The notes under the pieces are model-generated. The model made no database searches. It saw nothing but the letters and a program-made list of their open reading frames with translations, and had not been told where the DNA came from. 64,000 bases of DNA from Flavobacterium sp. N1994 (GTDB lineage: Bacteria; Bacteroidota; Bacteroidia; Flavobacteriales; Flavobacteriaceae). Position numbers and translations under genes: made by a program. The stretch covers positions 2,542,001 through 2,606,000 of the forward strand of contig NZ_CP109999.1 of assembly GCF_025947145.1 (NCBI RefSeq). The letters are read 5' to 3'. This document shows, piece by piece, positions 18,514 through 24,961 of this stretch; position 1 is the first letter of the stretch; each line of letters opens with the position of its first letter.

Positions 18514-18869
18514 AAAATAAAGTAATAGCAATTTTAGCAATAAGCTCAGAAGAGTACGACGAGGGTATTTTCCAAACATATTGGAGTTGGTGCAAAAAAT
18601 TTGCCACCTCTGAAAACAACTGTCAATCACTATTAGCAAATGCTGCTATCAATAGATGGTTTATGCAGCAATATGCTCAGTATGAAAAAAACTTTGTTGA
18701 TATCGTAGACCATTTTCCAAAGAAGCCAAACGATTTACACTACCTGTATCGAAGCGAAACCGTTGAGATATACAAAAGGTTCCCAACGGCTATTATTGGA
18801 ACCACAAAAAAACTAAACCCCGAATTTGAAACAATCATAAACCCTCAATTTAAAGTATATGGCAATTAA
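18510..18869 (+). CDS. Hypothetical early phage protein
   Basis: 119 residues, overlapping both neighbours (ATGA with the upstream ATPase; 11 bases with the next gene), so clearly part of the early operon. Rich in aromatic residues (YWSWCKKF, RWFMQQYAQYEKNF). No recognised domain. Confidence 0.7.
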   Translation: MKNKVIAILAISSEEYDEGIFQTYWSWCKKFATSENNCQSLLANAAINRWFMQQYAQYEKNFVDIVDHFPKKPNDLHYLYRSETVEIYKRFPTAIIGTTKKLNPEFETIINPQFKVYGN

Positions 18870-19212
18870 GAAGGAAAGAGAATTCCACTACCATTTAGAA
18901 GCTGTTGTCGAACGGCTAAAACTACTCGACAATGTAATCTCTTTTTTATTCGAAGAGATACCAGTAAACATCGATGGCGAAATAGTAATGCGAAAGCGTG
19001 ACATTTTAACCGATGGCGAAAAAATATGTGTGAACCAGGAGCGCGCAAGTATGCGAGAATACCGAGAGTACATTTTTGGAAATATGGCATTTAAAGATGT
19101 TAGAAAGTACTTGGTAAGCCAAGAAATAGAAGATAAAATTCAAAAAATACTAACCGTGATAATCTTAACAGGTTGGGAAAAACAAATCAACGAAATAGAC
19201 ATTAACGAATAA
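18859..19212 (+). CDS. Hypothetical early phage protein
   Basis: 117 residues, mostly helical and highly charged, starting inside the end of the previous gene and ending 10 bases before the DUF3164 gene. Contains EKICVNQERASMREYREYIF. No recognised domain; the tight packing supports it as a real gene. Confidence 0.7.
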   Translation: MAIKKEREFHYHLEAVVERLKLLDNVISFLFEEIPVNIDGEIVMRKRDILTDGEKICVNQERASMREYREYIFGNMAFKDVRKYLVSQEIEDKIQKILTVIILTGWEKQINEIDINE

Positions 19213-19222
19213 TAAAAAACAG

Positions 19223-19855
19223 ATGGAAAATTTAAAAATCACTCAAACAGGAAAAGACAAAATTTGGTATGACGAAACTGGAAACGGCATTCCATTAAAA
19301 AGAGTTACTAAGGTGGAACGCCTTCACGAAAAAAGTGCGGAAGAGATTCTAAAAAAAGCCACAGAGGTAAATAAAAAGCTTGCTGACTTCAAAGCCTTTG
19401 TTCAAGATAAATGTACTGAAGCTTACGAGGCATTTATGGCGGAGAAGGATGTAAAAAAACAAACCAAAGGCAATTACACCTGGTTCAATTTTAATCGAAC
19501 AATAAAAATTGAGGTTTCGCAGTCAGCTCCCATCAAATTCGATGATTTAACCATTGTTGCCGCTAAAGAAAAGTTAGATCAATTCCTAAACGATAACATC
19601 AATAGTAAAAATGAATTCGTTAAGGACTTAGTGATGGATGCTTTCGAGACTCAGAGAACCAACCAACTTGACGTTAAAAAAGTAATGGGATTAACAAGAC
19701 ATAAAGCGCGAATCAATGACCCTTTGTTTTCTGAGGCAATTGATTTGATTACATCTGCCATCCGTCGTCCAGAGAGCAAAACATATTTCCGTATTTGGCT
19801 TAAAGATGATAACGGTAAGTACAATAACATCGAGTTGAACTTATCTAATATCTAA
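19223..19855 (+). CDS. DUF3164-family phage protein
   Basis: 210 residues resembling DUF3164, a family typical of the early region of Mu-like phages and annotated only by association. The N-terminal half has a coiled-coil stretch (EKSAEEILKKATEVNKKLAD). The centre carries the family-like GNYTWFNFNRTIKIEV, and the C-terminal part has LTRHKARINDPLFSEAIDLI. A role in early replication or regulation is likely but unproven. Confidence 0.8.
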   Translation: MENLKITQTGKDKIWYDETGNGIPLKRVTKVERLHEKSAEEILKKATEVNKKLADFKAFVQDKCTEAYEAFMAEKDVKKQTKGNYTWFNFNRTIKIEVSQSAPIKFDDLTIVAAKEKLDQFLNDNINSKNEFVKDLVMDAFETQRTNQLDVKKVMGLTRHKARINDPLFSEAIDLITSAIRRPESKTYFRIWLKDDNGKYNNIELNLSNI

Positions 19856-19981
19856 TGCGACCGCTTGATTACTATTTGTCAATTCTACTACTGACAGTGG
19901 TTTTGCATCATAGACAATTTTTAAAAGAAGCCTTCGGGTTTATGTATTTCAGATCTAAAACATTACTAATCCAATATCAAA

Positions 19982-20158
19982 ATGAGCGTAAAAGTAAATC
20001 AAATCGATGGCGAGACCATCACAGTAAATGGCAAAACTATTTTGTTCCAAAGCGAAAACTGGGTAGCAAAAACAGAATTGACCACACAGGAAAGCGAGGC
20101 ATTACAACTGCACTTGAACTCCATTAACAGAAAGCCAGAAGCTGACGATTTAGGTTAG
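19982..20158 (+). CDS. Small early phage protein (58 aa)
   Basis: Begins MSVKVNQIDGETITVNGKTI and ends RKPEADDLG. The sequence looks like two beta-strands followed by a helix. It overlaps a longer frame (19855-20127) whose translation is rich in Arg, Lys and His, and I judge this one the better coding candidate. No known family. Confidence 0.6.
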   Translation: MSVKVNQIDGETITVNGKTILFQSENWVAKTELTTQESEALQLHLNSINRKPEADDLG

Positions 20159-20167
20159 GTTTGGTAA

Positions 20168-20234
20168 TCCCGGATACGAATAGAGGAGTAACACAAAAGG
20201 GGCGTTGTGTGTAGGTTCAATCCCTACTCCGGGA
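20168..20234 (+). ncRNA. tRNA-like element
   Basis: A perfect 7-bp acceptor-type stem (TCCCGGA / TCCGGGA) encloses a perfect T-arm (GTAGG-TTCAATC-CCTAC). It also encloses a 6-bp stem ACACAA/TTGTGT with an 8-base loop AAGGGGCG. At 67 nt it lacks a recognisable D-arm, a variable loop, the usual T before the anticodon, and encoded CCA. It is therefore tRNA-like rather than a normal tRNA. It sits in the only sizeable gap (20159-20350) of the early operon. Confidence 0.6.
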
Positions 20235-20297
20235 GCAACAATTTGAGGCAAGTGCCAAAATGGATAGATAAACAATATCTGAATAAAAAATCGTGAC

Positions 20298-20319
20298 GGT
20301 TGGAAAGACAACTTTTTTT
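20298..20319 (+). terminator. Possible weak terminator after the tRNA-like element
   Basis: GTTG-GAAAGA-CAAC followed by seven T. The 4-bp stem is short, so termination may be partial. Confidence 0.4.
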
Positions 20320-20350
20320 AAAACAGTAGTAACAGCAAAAACAAAATAAG

Positions 20351-20596
20351 ATGTACACATTTATCACGTTAGAAGACAACGGTCAAGATTTCCTTACTGT
20401 AGTTACAGATGAACACGGAAAAATCGTTGAAACAAGACCATTTCAAACAGACATTTGGAAAGGTGGAATCGTACCAATAACTTCATTGGAAATGATGGCT
20501 CCTGGTCAGCCTATGCCACTACATAAACCACCCCATATCAATTATGGTTTCCTAAAACATAGAATTGAGAAAGTTTATACAAGTGATACATTATGA
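20351..20596 (+). CDS. Hypothetical early phage protein
   Basis: 81 residues starting MYTFITLEDNGQDFLTVVTD, with predicted beta-strands and a Pro-rich middle (PGQPMPLHKPPH). Overlaps the next gene by 4 bases (ATGA). No recognised family. Confidence 0.65.
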   Translation: MYTFITLEDNGQDFLTVVTDEHGKIVETRPFQTDIWKGGIVPITSLEMMAPGQPMPLHKPPHINYGFLKHRIEKVYTSDTL

Positions 20597-20937
20597 CAAA
20601 ATCAAATACCACAGCAAAAAAGCCAGTTGCCTATAGTGGCACTGGCTCGGCGATAGGGAATTACTTCTCAGACAAACCGGAGGGCAAAACAGATGGTAAG
20701 AACTGGGAAGCTTTCGATATCAAAAATAGCAAGCACAAATACATTTTGTCTATGCTTCACACTATGGGATTTACAAAGCAAGTCAACGGCAAAACTATTG
20801 CCGATATGTCAAAGTTTGCGAATTGGCTTCAAACTAAATCCCCCATCAATAAACCACTTACTGAAATGTCTCCTAAAGAAACATCCAAAGTAGTTTATGC
20901 CTATGAGAAAGTTGTTAAATGCTTTTTTGGATCGTAA
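20593..20937 (+). CDS. Possible GemA/Gp16-like early phage protein
   Basis: 114 residues. The C-terminal half (KYILSMLHTMGF ... FANWLQTKSP ... PKETSKVVYAYEKV) recalls the end of Mu GemA/Gp16 proteins, where a helical region and a final 'KVI.ALE' helix are seen. The match is by eye and weak. It is in the early operon, where Mu-like phages carry gemA. The stop overlaps the next start (TAATG). Confidence 0.5.
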   Translation: MTKSNTTAKKPVAYSGTGSAIGNYFSDKPEGKTDGKNWEAFDIKNSKHKYILSMLHTMGFTKQVNGKTIADMSKFANWLQTKSPINKPLTEMSPKETSKVVYAYEKVVKCFFGS

Positions 20938-21080
20938 TGGAAAGCTACAGCATAAAAGAAGAGTGCAAACACCCGGATAAACTAACTCGGGTTGTTGATA
21001 GCGTAGGCGGATGCGAAACCACCGTTGAAGTTTGCGCCGATTGTAATAAAGTATTAACCAAACCTAAAACAGAGTGCTAA
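20937..21080 (+). CDS. Small cysteine-rich early protein (47 aa, zinc-ribbon-like)
   Basis: MESYSIKEECKHPDKLTRVV... with a CxH pair, then GGCETTVEVCADCNKVL. The spacing suggests one zinc site. It starts on the upstream stop and ends two bases before the next ATG, which supports it as real. Confidence 0.65.
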   Translation: MESYSIKEECKHPDKLTRVVDSVGGCETTVEVCADCNKVLTKPKTEC

Positions 21081-21081
21081 G

Positions 21082-21414
21082 ATGAACATCGATTTAAAAA
21101 TATCATTTGAAAATATTACAATAATAACTTCAACGTTGCAGCCCCTTTATAATACAAAGGCTATTACTAGGAGGCAGAAATCAACTCTTTCAATTTCGCA
21201 TGATGTTTTGAGCAAATTGGAAAAGAAGTTCACCAATATTAAGCTAAAAACGGATCTGTTTAATTCGAGAAAAAAAATAACTATTTCCTTCAAACATCAC
21301 GAAGCCGATATGTTAGAATTATTGCTCATTCAAGAAATTAAAAGCGTAGAGGAAACTTATATCCGTCAAAAAATACAAAGCGTAATTGACCAACTAAACC
21401 AACAACTAGCATGA
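21082..21414 (+). CDS. Hypothetical early phage protein
   Basis: 110 residues, mainly helical with alternating charge, ending VIDQLNQQLA. Overlaps the next gene by 4 bases (ATGA). No family recognised. Confidence 0.65.
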   Translation: MNIDLKISFENITIITSTLQPLYNTKAITRRQKSTLSISHDVLSKLEKKFTNIKLKTDLFNSRKKITISFKHHEADMLELLLIQEIKSVEETYIRQKIQSVIDQLNQQLA

Positions 21415-21716
21415 GAACAATTTACATCGCCGGTAAAGTTACCGGAGAAGACCCGGAAGAGTGCGCCGCCAAATTTGAAGCGGCAGAGGTACAAATCAGA
21501 GCTAAAGGCTTTGAAGTAATTAACCCAATAAAGCTCGTGAATAATATTTACGAAAGTTGGGATGCGGCGATGGTAACTTGTTTGAACGCCCTAGGAACCG
21601 CTCAAGGGATTTTTATGCTGCCATGCTCAGTAAATAGCAAAGGCGCTCAAATCGAACTCGAGGCAGCTTTCGCATTAAACCTCGATATCTATTCAGATTT
21701 AAACGATTTACAATGA
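21411..21716 (+). CDS. DUF4406 protein, nucleoside deoxyribosyltransferase-like fold
   Basis: 101 residues with the DUF4406 pattern: MRTIYIAGKVTGED at the start, SWDAAMVTCLNAL in the middle, and SKGAQIELEAAFALNLDI near the end. The fold is that of nucleoside 2-deoxyribosyltransferases, with the Glu in the last motif at the expected catalytic position. Common in phage early regions; its role in nucleotide or base metabolism is inference. Confidence 0.85.
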   Translation: MRTIYIAGKVTGEDPEECAAKFEAAEVQIRAKGFEVINPIKLVNNIYESWDAAMVTCLNALGTAQGIFMLPCSVNSKGAQIELEAAFALNLDIYSDLNDLQ

Positions 21717-22144
21717 TAACAAGAACTTATACCGTTAAGATGCAATCAGGCGATATATGGCAGTTTAAATACAATTTAAACGGCGTTTTAGTTTTCTTTC
21801 ACGTAATGGAAGGTGACCTGTCGTCAAAACAAGAAGATTTCCTCTACCGACAAGGTAAATTCCCATGGAAAGAAAATCAGATTAAAGAGTGGAGTAAACT
21901 CTACAGAAACACTACCGTTGAAGTGGGCGAACCTGACTTAAGCTTTGAATGCTTTTGGAATATGTATCCATCCAATCCATTATCTAAAAAGAAGATTGCA
22001 CGTGAGCGTTGGGACAAACTTAAAGAGCCTGACCGAATTAAGATACTACTAAAAATCCCCGAATTCATAAGACTAAAAACAAAAGACAATCAAAAGTTTC
22101 CTTACGCAGAGGTTTTCATTAATCAGCGTTGGTGGGACGAATAA
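21713..22144 (+). CDS. Hypothetical early protein, replication-organiser-like C-terminus
   Basis: 143 residues. The C-terminal half (FECFWNMYPSNPLSKKKIAR then ERWDKLKE ... FPYAEVFINQRWWDE) resembles the tail of phage replication initiator/loader proteins, in which 'F..FW..YP' precedes a helical pair and a final 'a..FLN...W'. The N-terminal part has two short beta-hairpins. Function is inferred from this pattern and the early position next to a DnaA-like gene. Confidence 0.55.
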   Translation: MITRTYTVKMQSGDIWQFKYNLNGVLVFFHVMEGDLSSKQEDFLYRQGKFPWKENQIKEWSKLYRNTTVEVGEPDLSFECFWNMYPSNPLSKKKIARERWDKLKEPDRIKILLKIPEFIRLKTKDNQKFPYAEVFINQRWWDE

Positions 22145-22155
22145 AAACAGCAAAT

Positions 22156-22581
22156 ATGAAACAACCAATTTACTCTCCAGAATTCCTTATTGAAATGGCT
22201 AATAAATCATTTCAATGTGATGTAATGAGTAGCAATAGAAAAAGAGCTAACGTTTATGGCAGAATGGCTATATCTTATTATTTACGAACAAAAAGAGGCA
22301 TGACATTACAATCAATTGCTTCAATTTTTAATAAAGACCACGCCTCAATAAATCATTACATACATCAACACAGATCAGATCTAAAATTTGACCCAAGTTA
22401 CAGAGCATTATTTGAAAACTTTGAGCTTGAAATTAATGGGAGCTTTAGTGTTGAAACTTATACTATTGAAAATTGTAAAAGGAAAATTAAAAATATCAAT
22501 AGAGATTTAATAGAGCTAGGCTATTCAGCTTCAGAAATAGAAGCCTTTTGGAAGGAATGCATAAATGAGGTAGTCGTATGA
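22156..22581 (+). CDS. DnaA domain IV-like DNA-binding protein
   Basis: 141 residues from ATG 22156 (MKQPIYSPEF); an upstream ATG at 22129 would overlap the previous gene by 16 bases. Residues about 25-70 (RKRANVYGRMAISYYLRT, then MTLQSIASIFNKDHASINHY) match the DnaA C-terminal helix-turn-helix signature 'L..IG..F..RDHSTV.HA', which in DnaA binds DnaA boxes. No AAA domain is present. The rest is helical. It may mark a phage or host origin-binding function. Confidence 0.65.
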   Translation: MKQPIYSPEFLIEMANKSFQCDVMSSNRKRANVYGRMAISYYLRTKRGMTLQSIASIFNKDHASINHYIHQHRSDLKFDPSYRALFENFELEINGSFSVETYTIENCKRKIKNINRDLIELGYSASEIEAFWKECINEVVV

Positions 22582-22943
22582 AAACAGTAATTTTATTAAG
22601 CCTTATACTATCGTTGTCATTTGGCAATGCTCAAACACAGGGTAATGCTACAATACCAACAATGTTTGTTGGAACCTGGACTAATGCAGCCAATAATGAT
22701 ACGATATCAATCACTACCGATAAAATAACTTGGACGTCAAACGACAATACTGTTTTCGTTTCCTACGTTGATTATGTCCTGCACAATGACTCCGTTATTT
22801 TCAGCTTCTACGCTTACCCCAATGTATTTGCTCTGAGCTTAGAAAAAATTAGCAGAGTAAAACTAATATTCGATGCCCAAACTCAAGAGGGCTATACTAG
22901 ACGCAACGACTTATACTTAAAACAGGGCACTAGAGCCAATTAA
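22578..22943 (+). CDS. Exported small phage protein, lipocalin-like
   Basis: 121 residues with a clear signal peptide (MKTVILLSLILSLSFGNAQ) and a beta-rich mature part (FVGTWTNAANNDTISITTDK). The first part recalls the start of lipocalin-like domains, but the match is weak. An exported protein in an early operon is unusual; it may alter the lysogen surface or exclude other phages (inference). Confidence 0.6.
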   Translation: MKTVILLSLILSLSFGNAQTQGNATIPTMFVGTWTNAANNDTISITTDKITWTSNDNTVFVSYVDYVLHNDSVIFSFYAYPNVFALSLEKISRVKLIFDAQTQEGYTRRNDLYLKQGTRAN

Positions 22944-22954
22944 ACCTATATAAC

Positions 22955-23131
22955 ATGCAAGAATTTGATAAAAAAATCCTAGAGCAATTAGATGATGTTT
23001 TAAATCATCCAAACGAACAACAACGAAAAGACAATTCATTTGATAGAGCAATGCAGCGCGGTAAAATGAAATGGCAGAAAACTAGAAACAAAATGACTCA
23101 CCTAACTCCTAAAAAGAAAAAAAGAAAATGA
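22955..23131 (+). CDS. Small basic early protein (58 aa)
   Basis: MQEFDKKILEQLDDVLNHP... ending with a Lys/Arg tail (KKKKRK). Its stop overlaps the next ATG (ATGA). No known family; the basic tail suggests nucleic-acid binding. Confidence 0.6.
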   Translation: MQEFDKKILEQLDDVLNHPNEQQRKDNSFDRAMQRGKMKWQKTRNKMTHLTPKKKKRK

Positions 23132-23499
23132 AAAAAACAGCAGCTCACGTCGAGAAACTTTACGGCAACCTTTTAAAGAAACATAAAACGGATGAGGCTT
23201 TCAAGCTCGAGAATCCAAACCGGGTAAATGTCTATAATTGTGACTTAGGACACATGACAAAAACAATTGATAATTCAGAAGGCACCACGCCAATGTTTAT
23301 TCCTTGCCCGGCATGTAACAATACCGACAAATCATCTTTTTATAAAGATATTGCTCCACACATGACTCCAACGTATGAATGGTTCAGACCAACACTAAAA
23401 GAAGTCCTAGAAAAGCGAAATAGTCCGTCAATTTTAGAACATTATCTAAAAGGTGGCTTGGACTACAGAAAAATAAAAACTAACCTTAAAATAGCGTAA
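23128..23499 (+). CDS. Hypothetical protein with zinc-ribbon-like motif
   Basis: 123 residues. NCDLGHMTKTID and IPCPACNNTDKSSF give Cys/His and CPAC ligands about 25 residues apart, consistent with one zinc site. Overlaps the preceding gene and is followed one base later by the next. Function unknown. Confidence 0.6.
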   Translation: MKKTAAHVEKLYGNLLKKHKTDEAFKLENPNRVNVYNCDLGHMTKTIDNSEGTTPMFIPCPACNNTDKSSFYKDIAPHMTPTYEWFRPTLKEVLEKRNSPSILEHYLKGGLDYRKIKTNLKIA

Positions 23500-23500
23500 A

Positions 23501-23998
23501 ATGATACTTCCATTTAGCACTCAGATAAACAGAAAGCCAAGCTATTTTGTTGAGAGGATACATTCTGGTTTAATAATGAATAATCTATGGGACAATGGCT
23601 TTGATGCTAACTTTGCACCTCGAGGGTTTTCGATGGATGCTTTCGCAGAAAAGCACGCAAAAATTCATACTCTAAGAGAGGATAAAAATGATAGATGGAA
23701 AAGAGGAGTAATGATTGATTTTTTCATCAATTGTCGACAACCAAGCATGTTTAGATTTGCTCCTAAAATACCATGTACTTCCACGCAATCAGTTTACATG
23801 AGCTATGCCTATTGTGATATTATTGAAATATCAGTTGGCGTAAGACAGTTATTTGGAAATGAGTTAATAGAATTTGCTCAAAATGATGGCTTCGATACTT
23901 GGCAAGATTTTTTCGATTACTTCTATCCACTTATTAAAGCTACACCTGATAATTGGTTAGAGAGAAAATTAATCCATTGGACTGATAAAAGATACTAA
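23501..23998 (+). CDS. Hypothetical protein, possibly ASCH-like
   Basis: 165 residues. The pattern PCTSTQSVYMSYAYCDIIEI ... FAQNDGFDTWQDFFDYF resembles small phage proteins that carry a diverged ASCH/PUA-like RNA-binding fold. The resemblance is by eye and unproven. It starts 1 base after the previous stop and ends just before the next small gene. Confidence 0.55.
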   Translation: MILPFSTQINRKPSYFVERIHSGLIMNNLWDNGFDANFAPRGFSMDAFAEKHAKIHTLREDKNDRWKRGVMIDFFINCRQPSMFRFAPKIPCTSTQSVYMSYAYCDIIEISVGVRQLFGNELIEFAQNDGFDTWQDFFDYFYPLIKATPDNWLERKLIHWTDKRY

Positions 23999-23999
23999 T

Positions 24000-24137
24000 A
24001 TGTTTAAAACTGAATCATTATTTTTTCACTGTCCAAATTGTATATATGGAATCTGTCAATACGATAGAAAAATTAAAATATCTATCTATGTATTCAATGT
24101 TTACAAATGCTATTATTGTGGATACGAATGCGTTTAA
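24000..24137 (+). CDS. Small zinc-ribbon protein (45 aa)
   Basis: MFKTESLFFHCPNCIYGICQ ... YKCYYCGYECV has two CxxC knuckles separated by about 22 residues, a typical zinc ribbon. It starts 1-2 bases after the previous stop. Small zinc-ribbon proteins such as Mu Com act on nucleic acid, so a regulatory role is possible. Confidence 0.65.
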   Translation: MFKTESLFFHCPNCIYGICQYDRKIKISIYVFNVYKCYYCGYECV

Positions 24138-24178
24138 CAAAAATTACTACTTTTGATTAATTAAATACTAACAACAAA

Positions 24179-24568
24179 ATGAAAACAAAAATCTTTAAAG
24201 TATTTACTATAGCCACTATACTTGCTATGGTATTAGTTATTCGATGCTCATTCAAGAACTCGGAGGAAACCAAAACACCGGAACAAATCCAAAAAGAAAA
24301 ACAGGACAGCCTTGCTTCAGATCGGGAAAAGAAAATCGACCTTGCACTTACAGAGTTAAAGGAGCTTGTTAAAAAGCAAATGAAGGATCCCTCGAGCTTT
24401 GAATTACTAGATCGAACTTATGATAAGAAAGATACTGGAAACCTCGTTAAATTGGTTATCAGATACACTGGAAAGAATTCATTTGGAGCTAAGGTTACCA
24501 GTGTTACATTTGGAACCTACGACATTAAAACAAGCGTAGTAGCAATAACAGAAACCCGCCAAGATTAG
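24179..24568 (+). CDS. Phage-encoded lipoprotein or membrane-anchored protein
   Basis: 129 residues with an N-terminal hydrophobic segment ending in a possible lipobox (MVLVIRC), a charged linker (EETKTPEQIQKEKQD), a helix (LALTELKELVKKQMKDPSSF) and a C-terminal beta-rich domain. 'KDPSSF' followed by strands is common in small exported proteins of Bacteroidota. It is followed by a terminator. It may be a lysogenic-conversion gene (inference). Confidence 0.65.
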   Translation: MKTKIFKVFTIATILAMVLVIRCSFKNSEETKTPEQIQKEKQDSLASDREKKIDLALTELKELVKKQMKDPSSFELLDRTYDKKDTGNLVKLVIRYTGKNSFGAKVTSVTFGTYDIKTSVVAITETRQD

Positions 24569-24579
24569 CGGGTTTTTTT
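24552..24579 (+). terminator. Terminator after the lipoprotein gene
   Basis: AACCCGC-caagatta-GCGGGTT followed by seven T. Confidence 0.88.
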
Positions 24580-24607
24580 ATTACGAATAATTTTCTAATT
24601 TTGCTCT

Positions 24608-24793
24608 ATGAGCCAAAAGGAACGTTTCAAAAAGAGAAATCAAGCTGTCCGCAACGAATTTAATAAATTGGTTCGTGAGCAACCTAAGTGGCGTATTGAT
24701 GCCATCATTGATGATGTTGCCGATAAATTCTTTATAGCTTCAAGAACCGCAGAGGCTATTATTAAAAGCGAGGGTATTTATAAAGAGAACTAA
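24608..24793 (+). CDS. Small DNA-binding-like phage protein
   Basis: 61 residues, all helical and basic (MSQKERFKKRNQAVRNEFNK ...). The part IDDVADKFFIASRTAEAIIK has helix-turn-helix character. Similar short proteins sit at this point in many Bacteroidota phages, before the late genes. A late-gene regulator is possible but not shown. Confidence 0.6.
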   Translation: MSQKERFKKRNQAVRNEFNKLVREQPKWRIDAIIDDVADKFFIASRTAEAIIKSEGIYKEN

Positions 24794-24806
24794 AAATAAA
24801 ATAGTG

Positions 24807-24846
24807 CCCTTCAGGAGTAGAAGGGTAAATGAAGCTATCCTCTTCA
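24807..24846 (+). other. Two adjacent hairpins with complementary loops
   Basis: CCCTTC-AGGAGTA-GAAGGG (24807-24825) is followed by TGAAG-CTATCCT-CTTCA (24830-24846). AGGA in the first loop can pair with TCCT in the second, so a kissing interaction is possible. Lies in the 3' tail of the early transcript. Confidence 0.5.
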
Positions 24847-24858
24847 GCTATTTAAAAA

Positions 24859-24884
24859 ATAAAACCGCTATTTAGCGGTTTTAT
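24859..24884. terminator. Bidirectional terminator at the end of the early operon
   Basis: ATAAAACCGCTA-TT-TAGCGGTTTTAT, a 12-bp perfect stem with T-runs on both strands. Confidence 0.85.
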
Positions 24885-24895
24885 TGATTTATTAC

Positions 24896-24960
24896 TATAT
24901 TTGCAGAGCCAGTTCTACGGAACAGGTTGATAACGTAGCCTCCTTTGGGAGGCTTTCGTC
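24896..24960 (+). ncRNA. Possible small phage RNA with its own promoter
   Basis: TATATTTG at 24896-24903 matches the Bacteroidota -7 element, with a poor -33. The predicted RNA would contain a GTTC-TACG-GAAC hairpin (a UNCG-type tetraloop, 24912-24923) and end with AGCCTCC-TTT-GGGAGGCT plus a T-rich tail (24937-24959). It fills the space between the early operon and the convergent MuF gene. Confidence 0.45.
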
Positions 24961-24961
24961 T

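Noticed and set aside
19855..20127. 90-residue protein starting on the DUF3164 stop
   Set aside because: Its second half is Arg/Lys/His-rich shadow sequence of the better small gene at 19982-20158; the first 40 codons alone are not enough to call it.
20168..20234. Functional tRNA gene
   Set aside because: No D-arm, no variable loop, eight-base anticodon-type loop without the usual T, no CCA; annotated as tRNA-like only.
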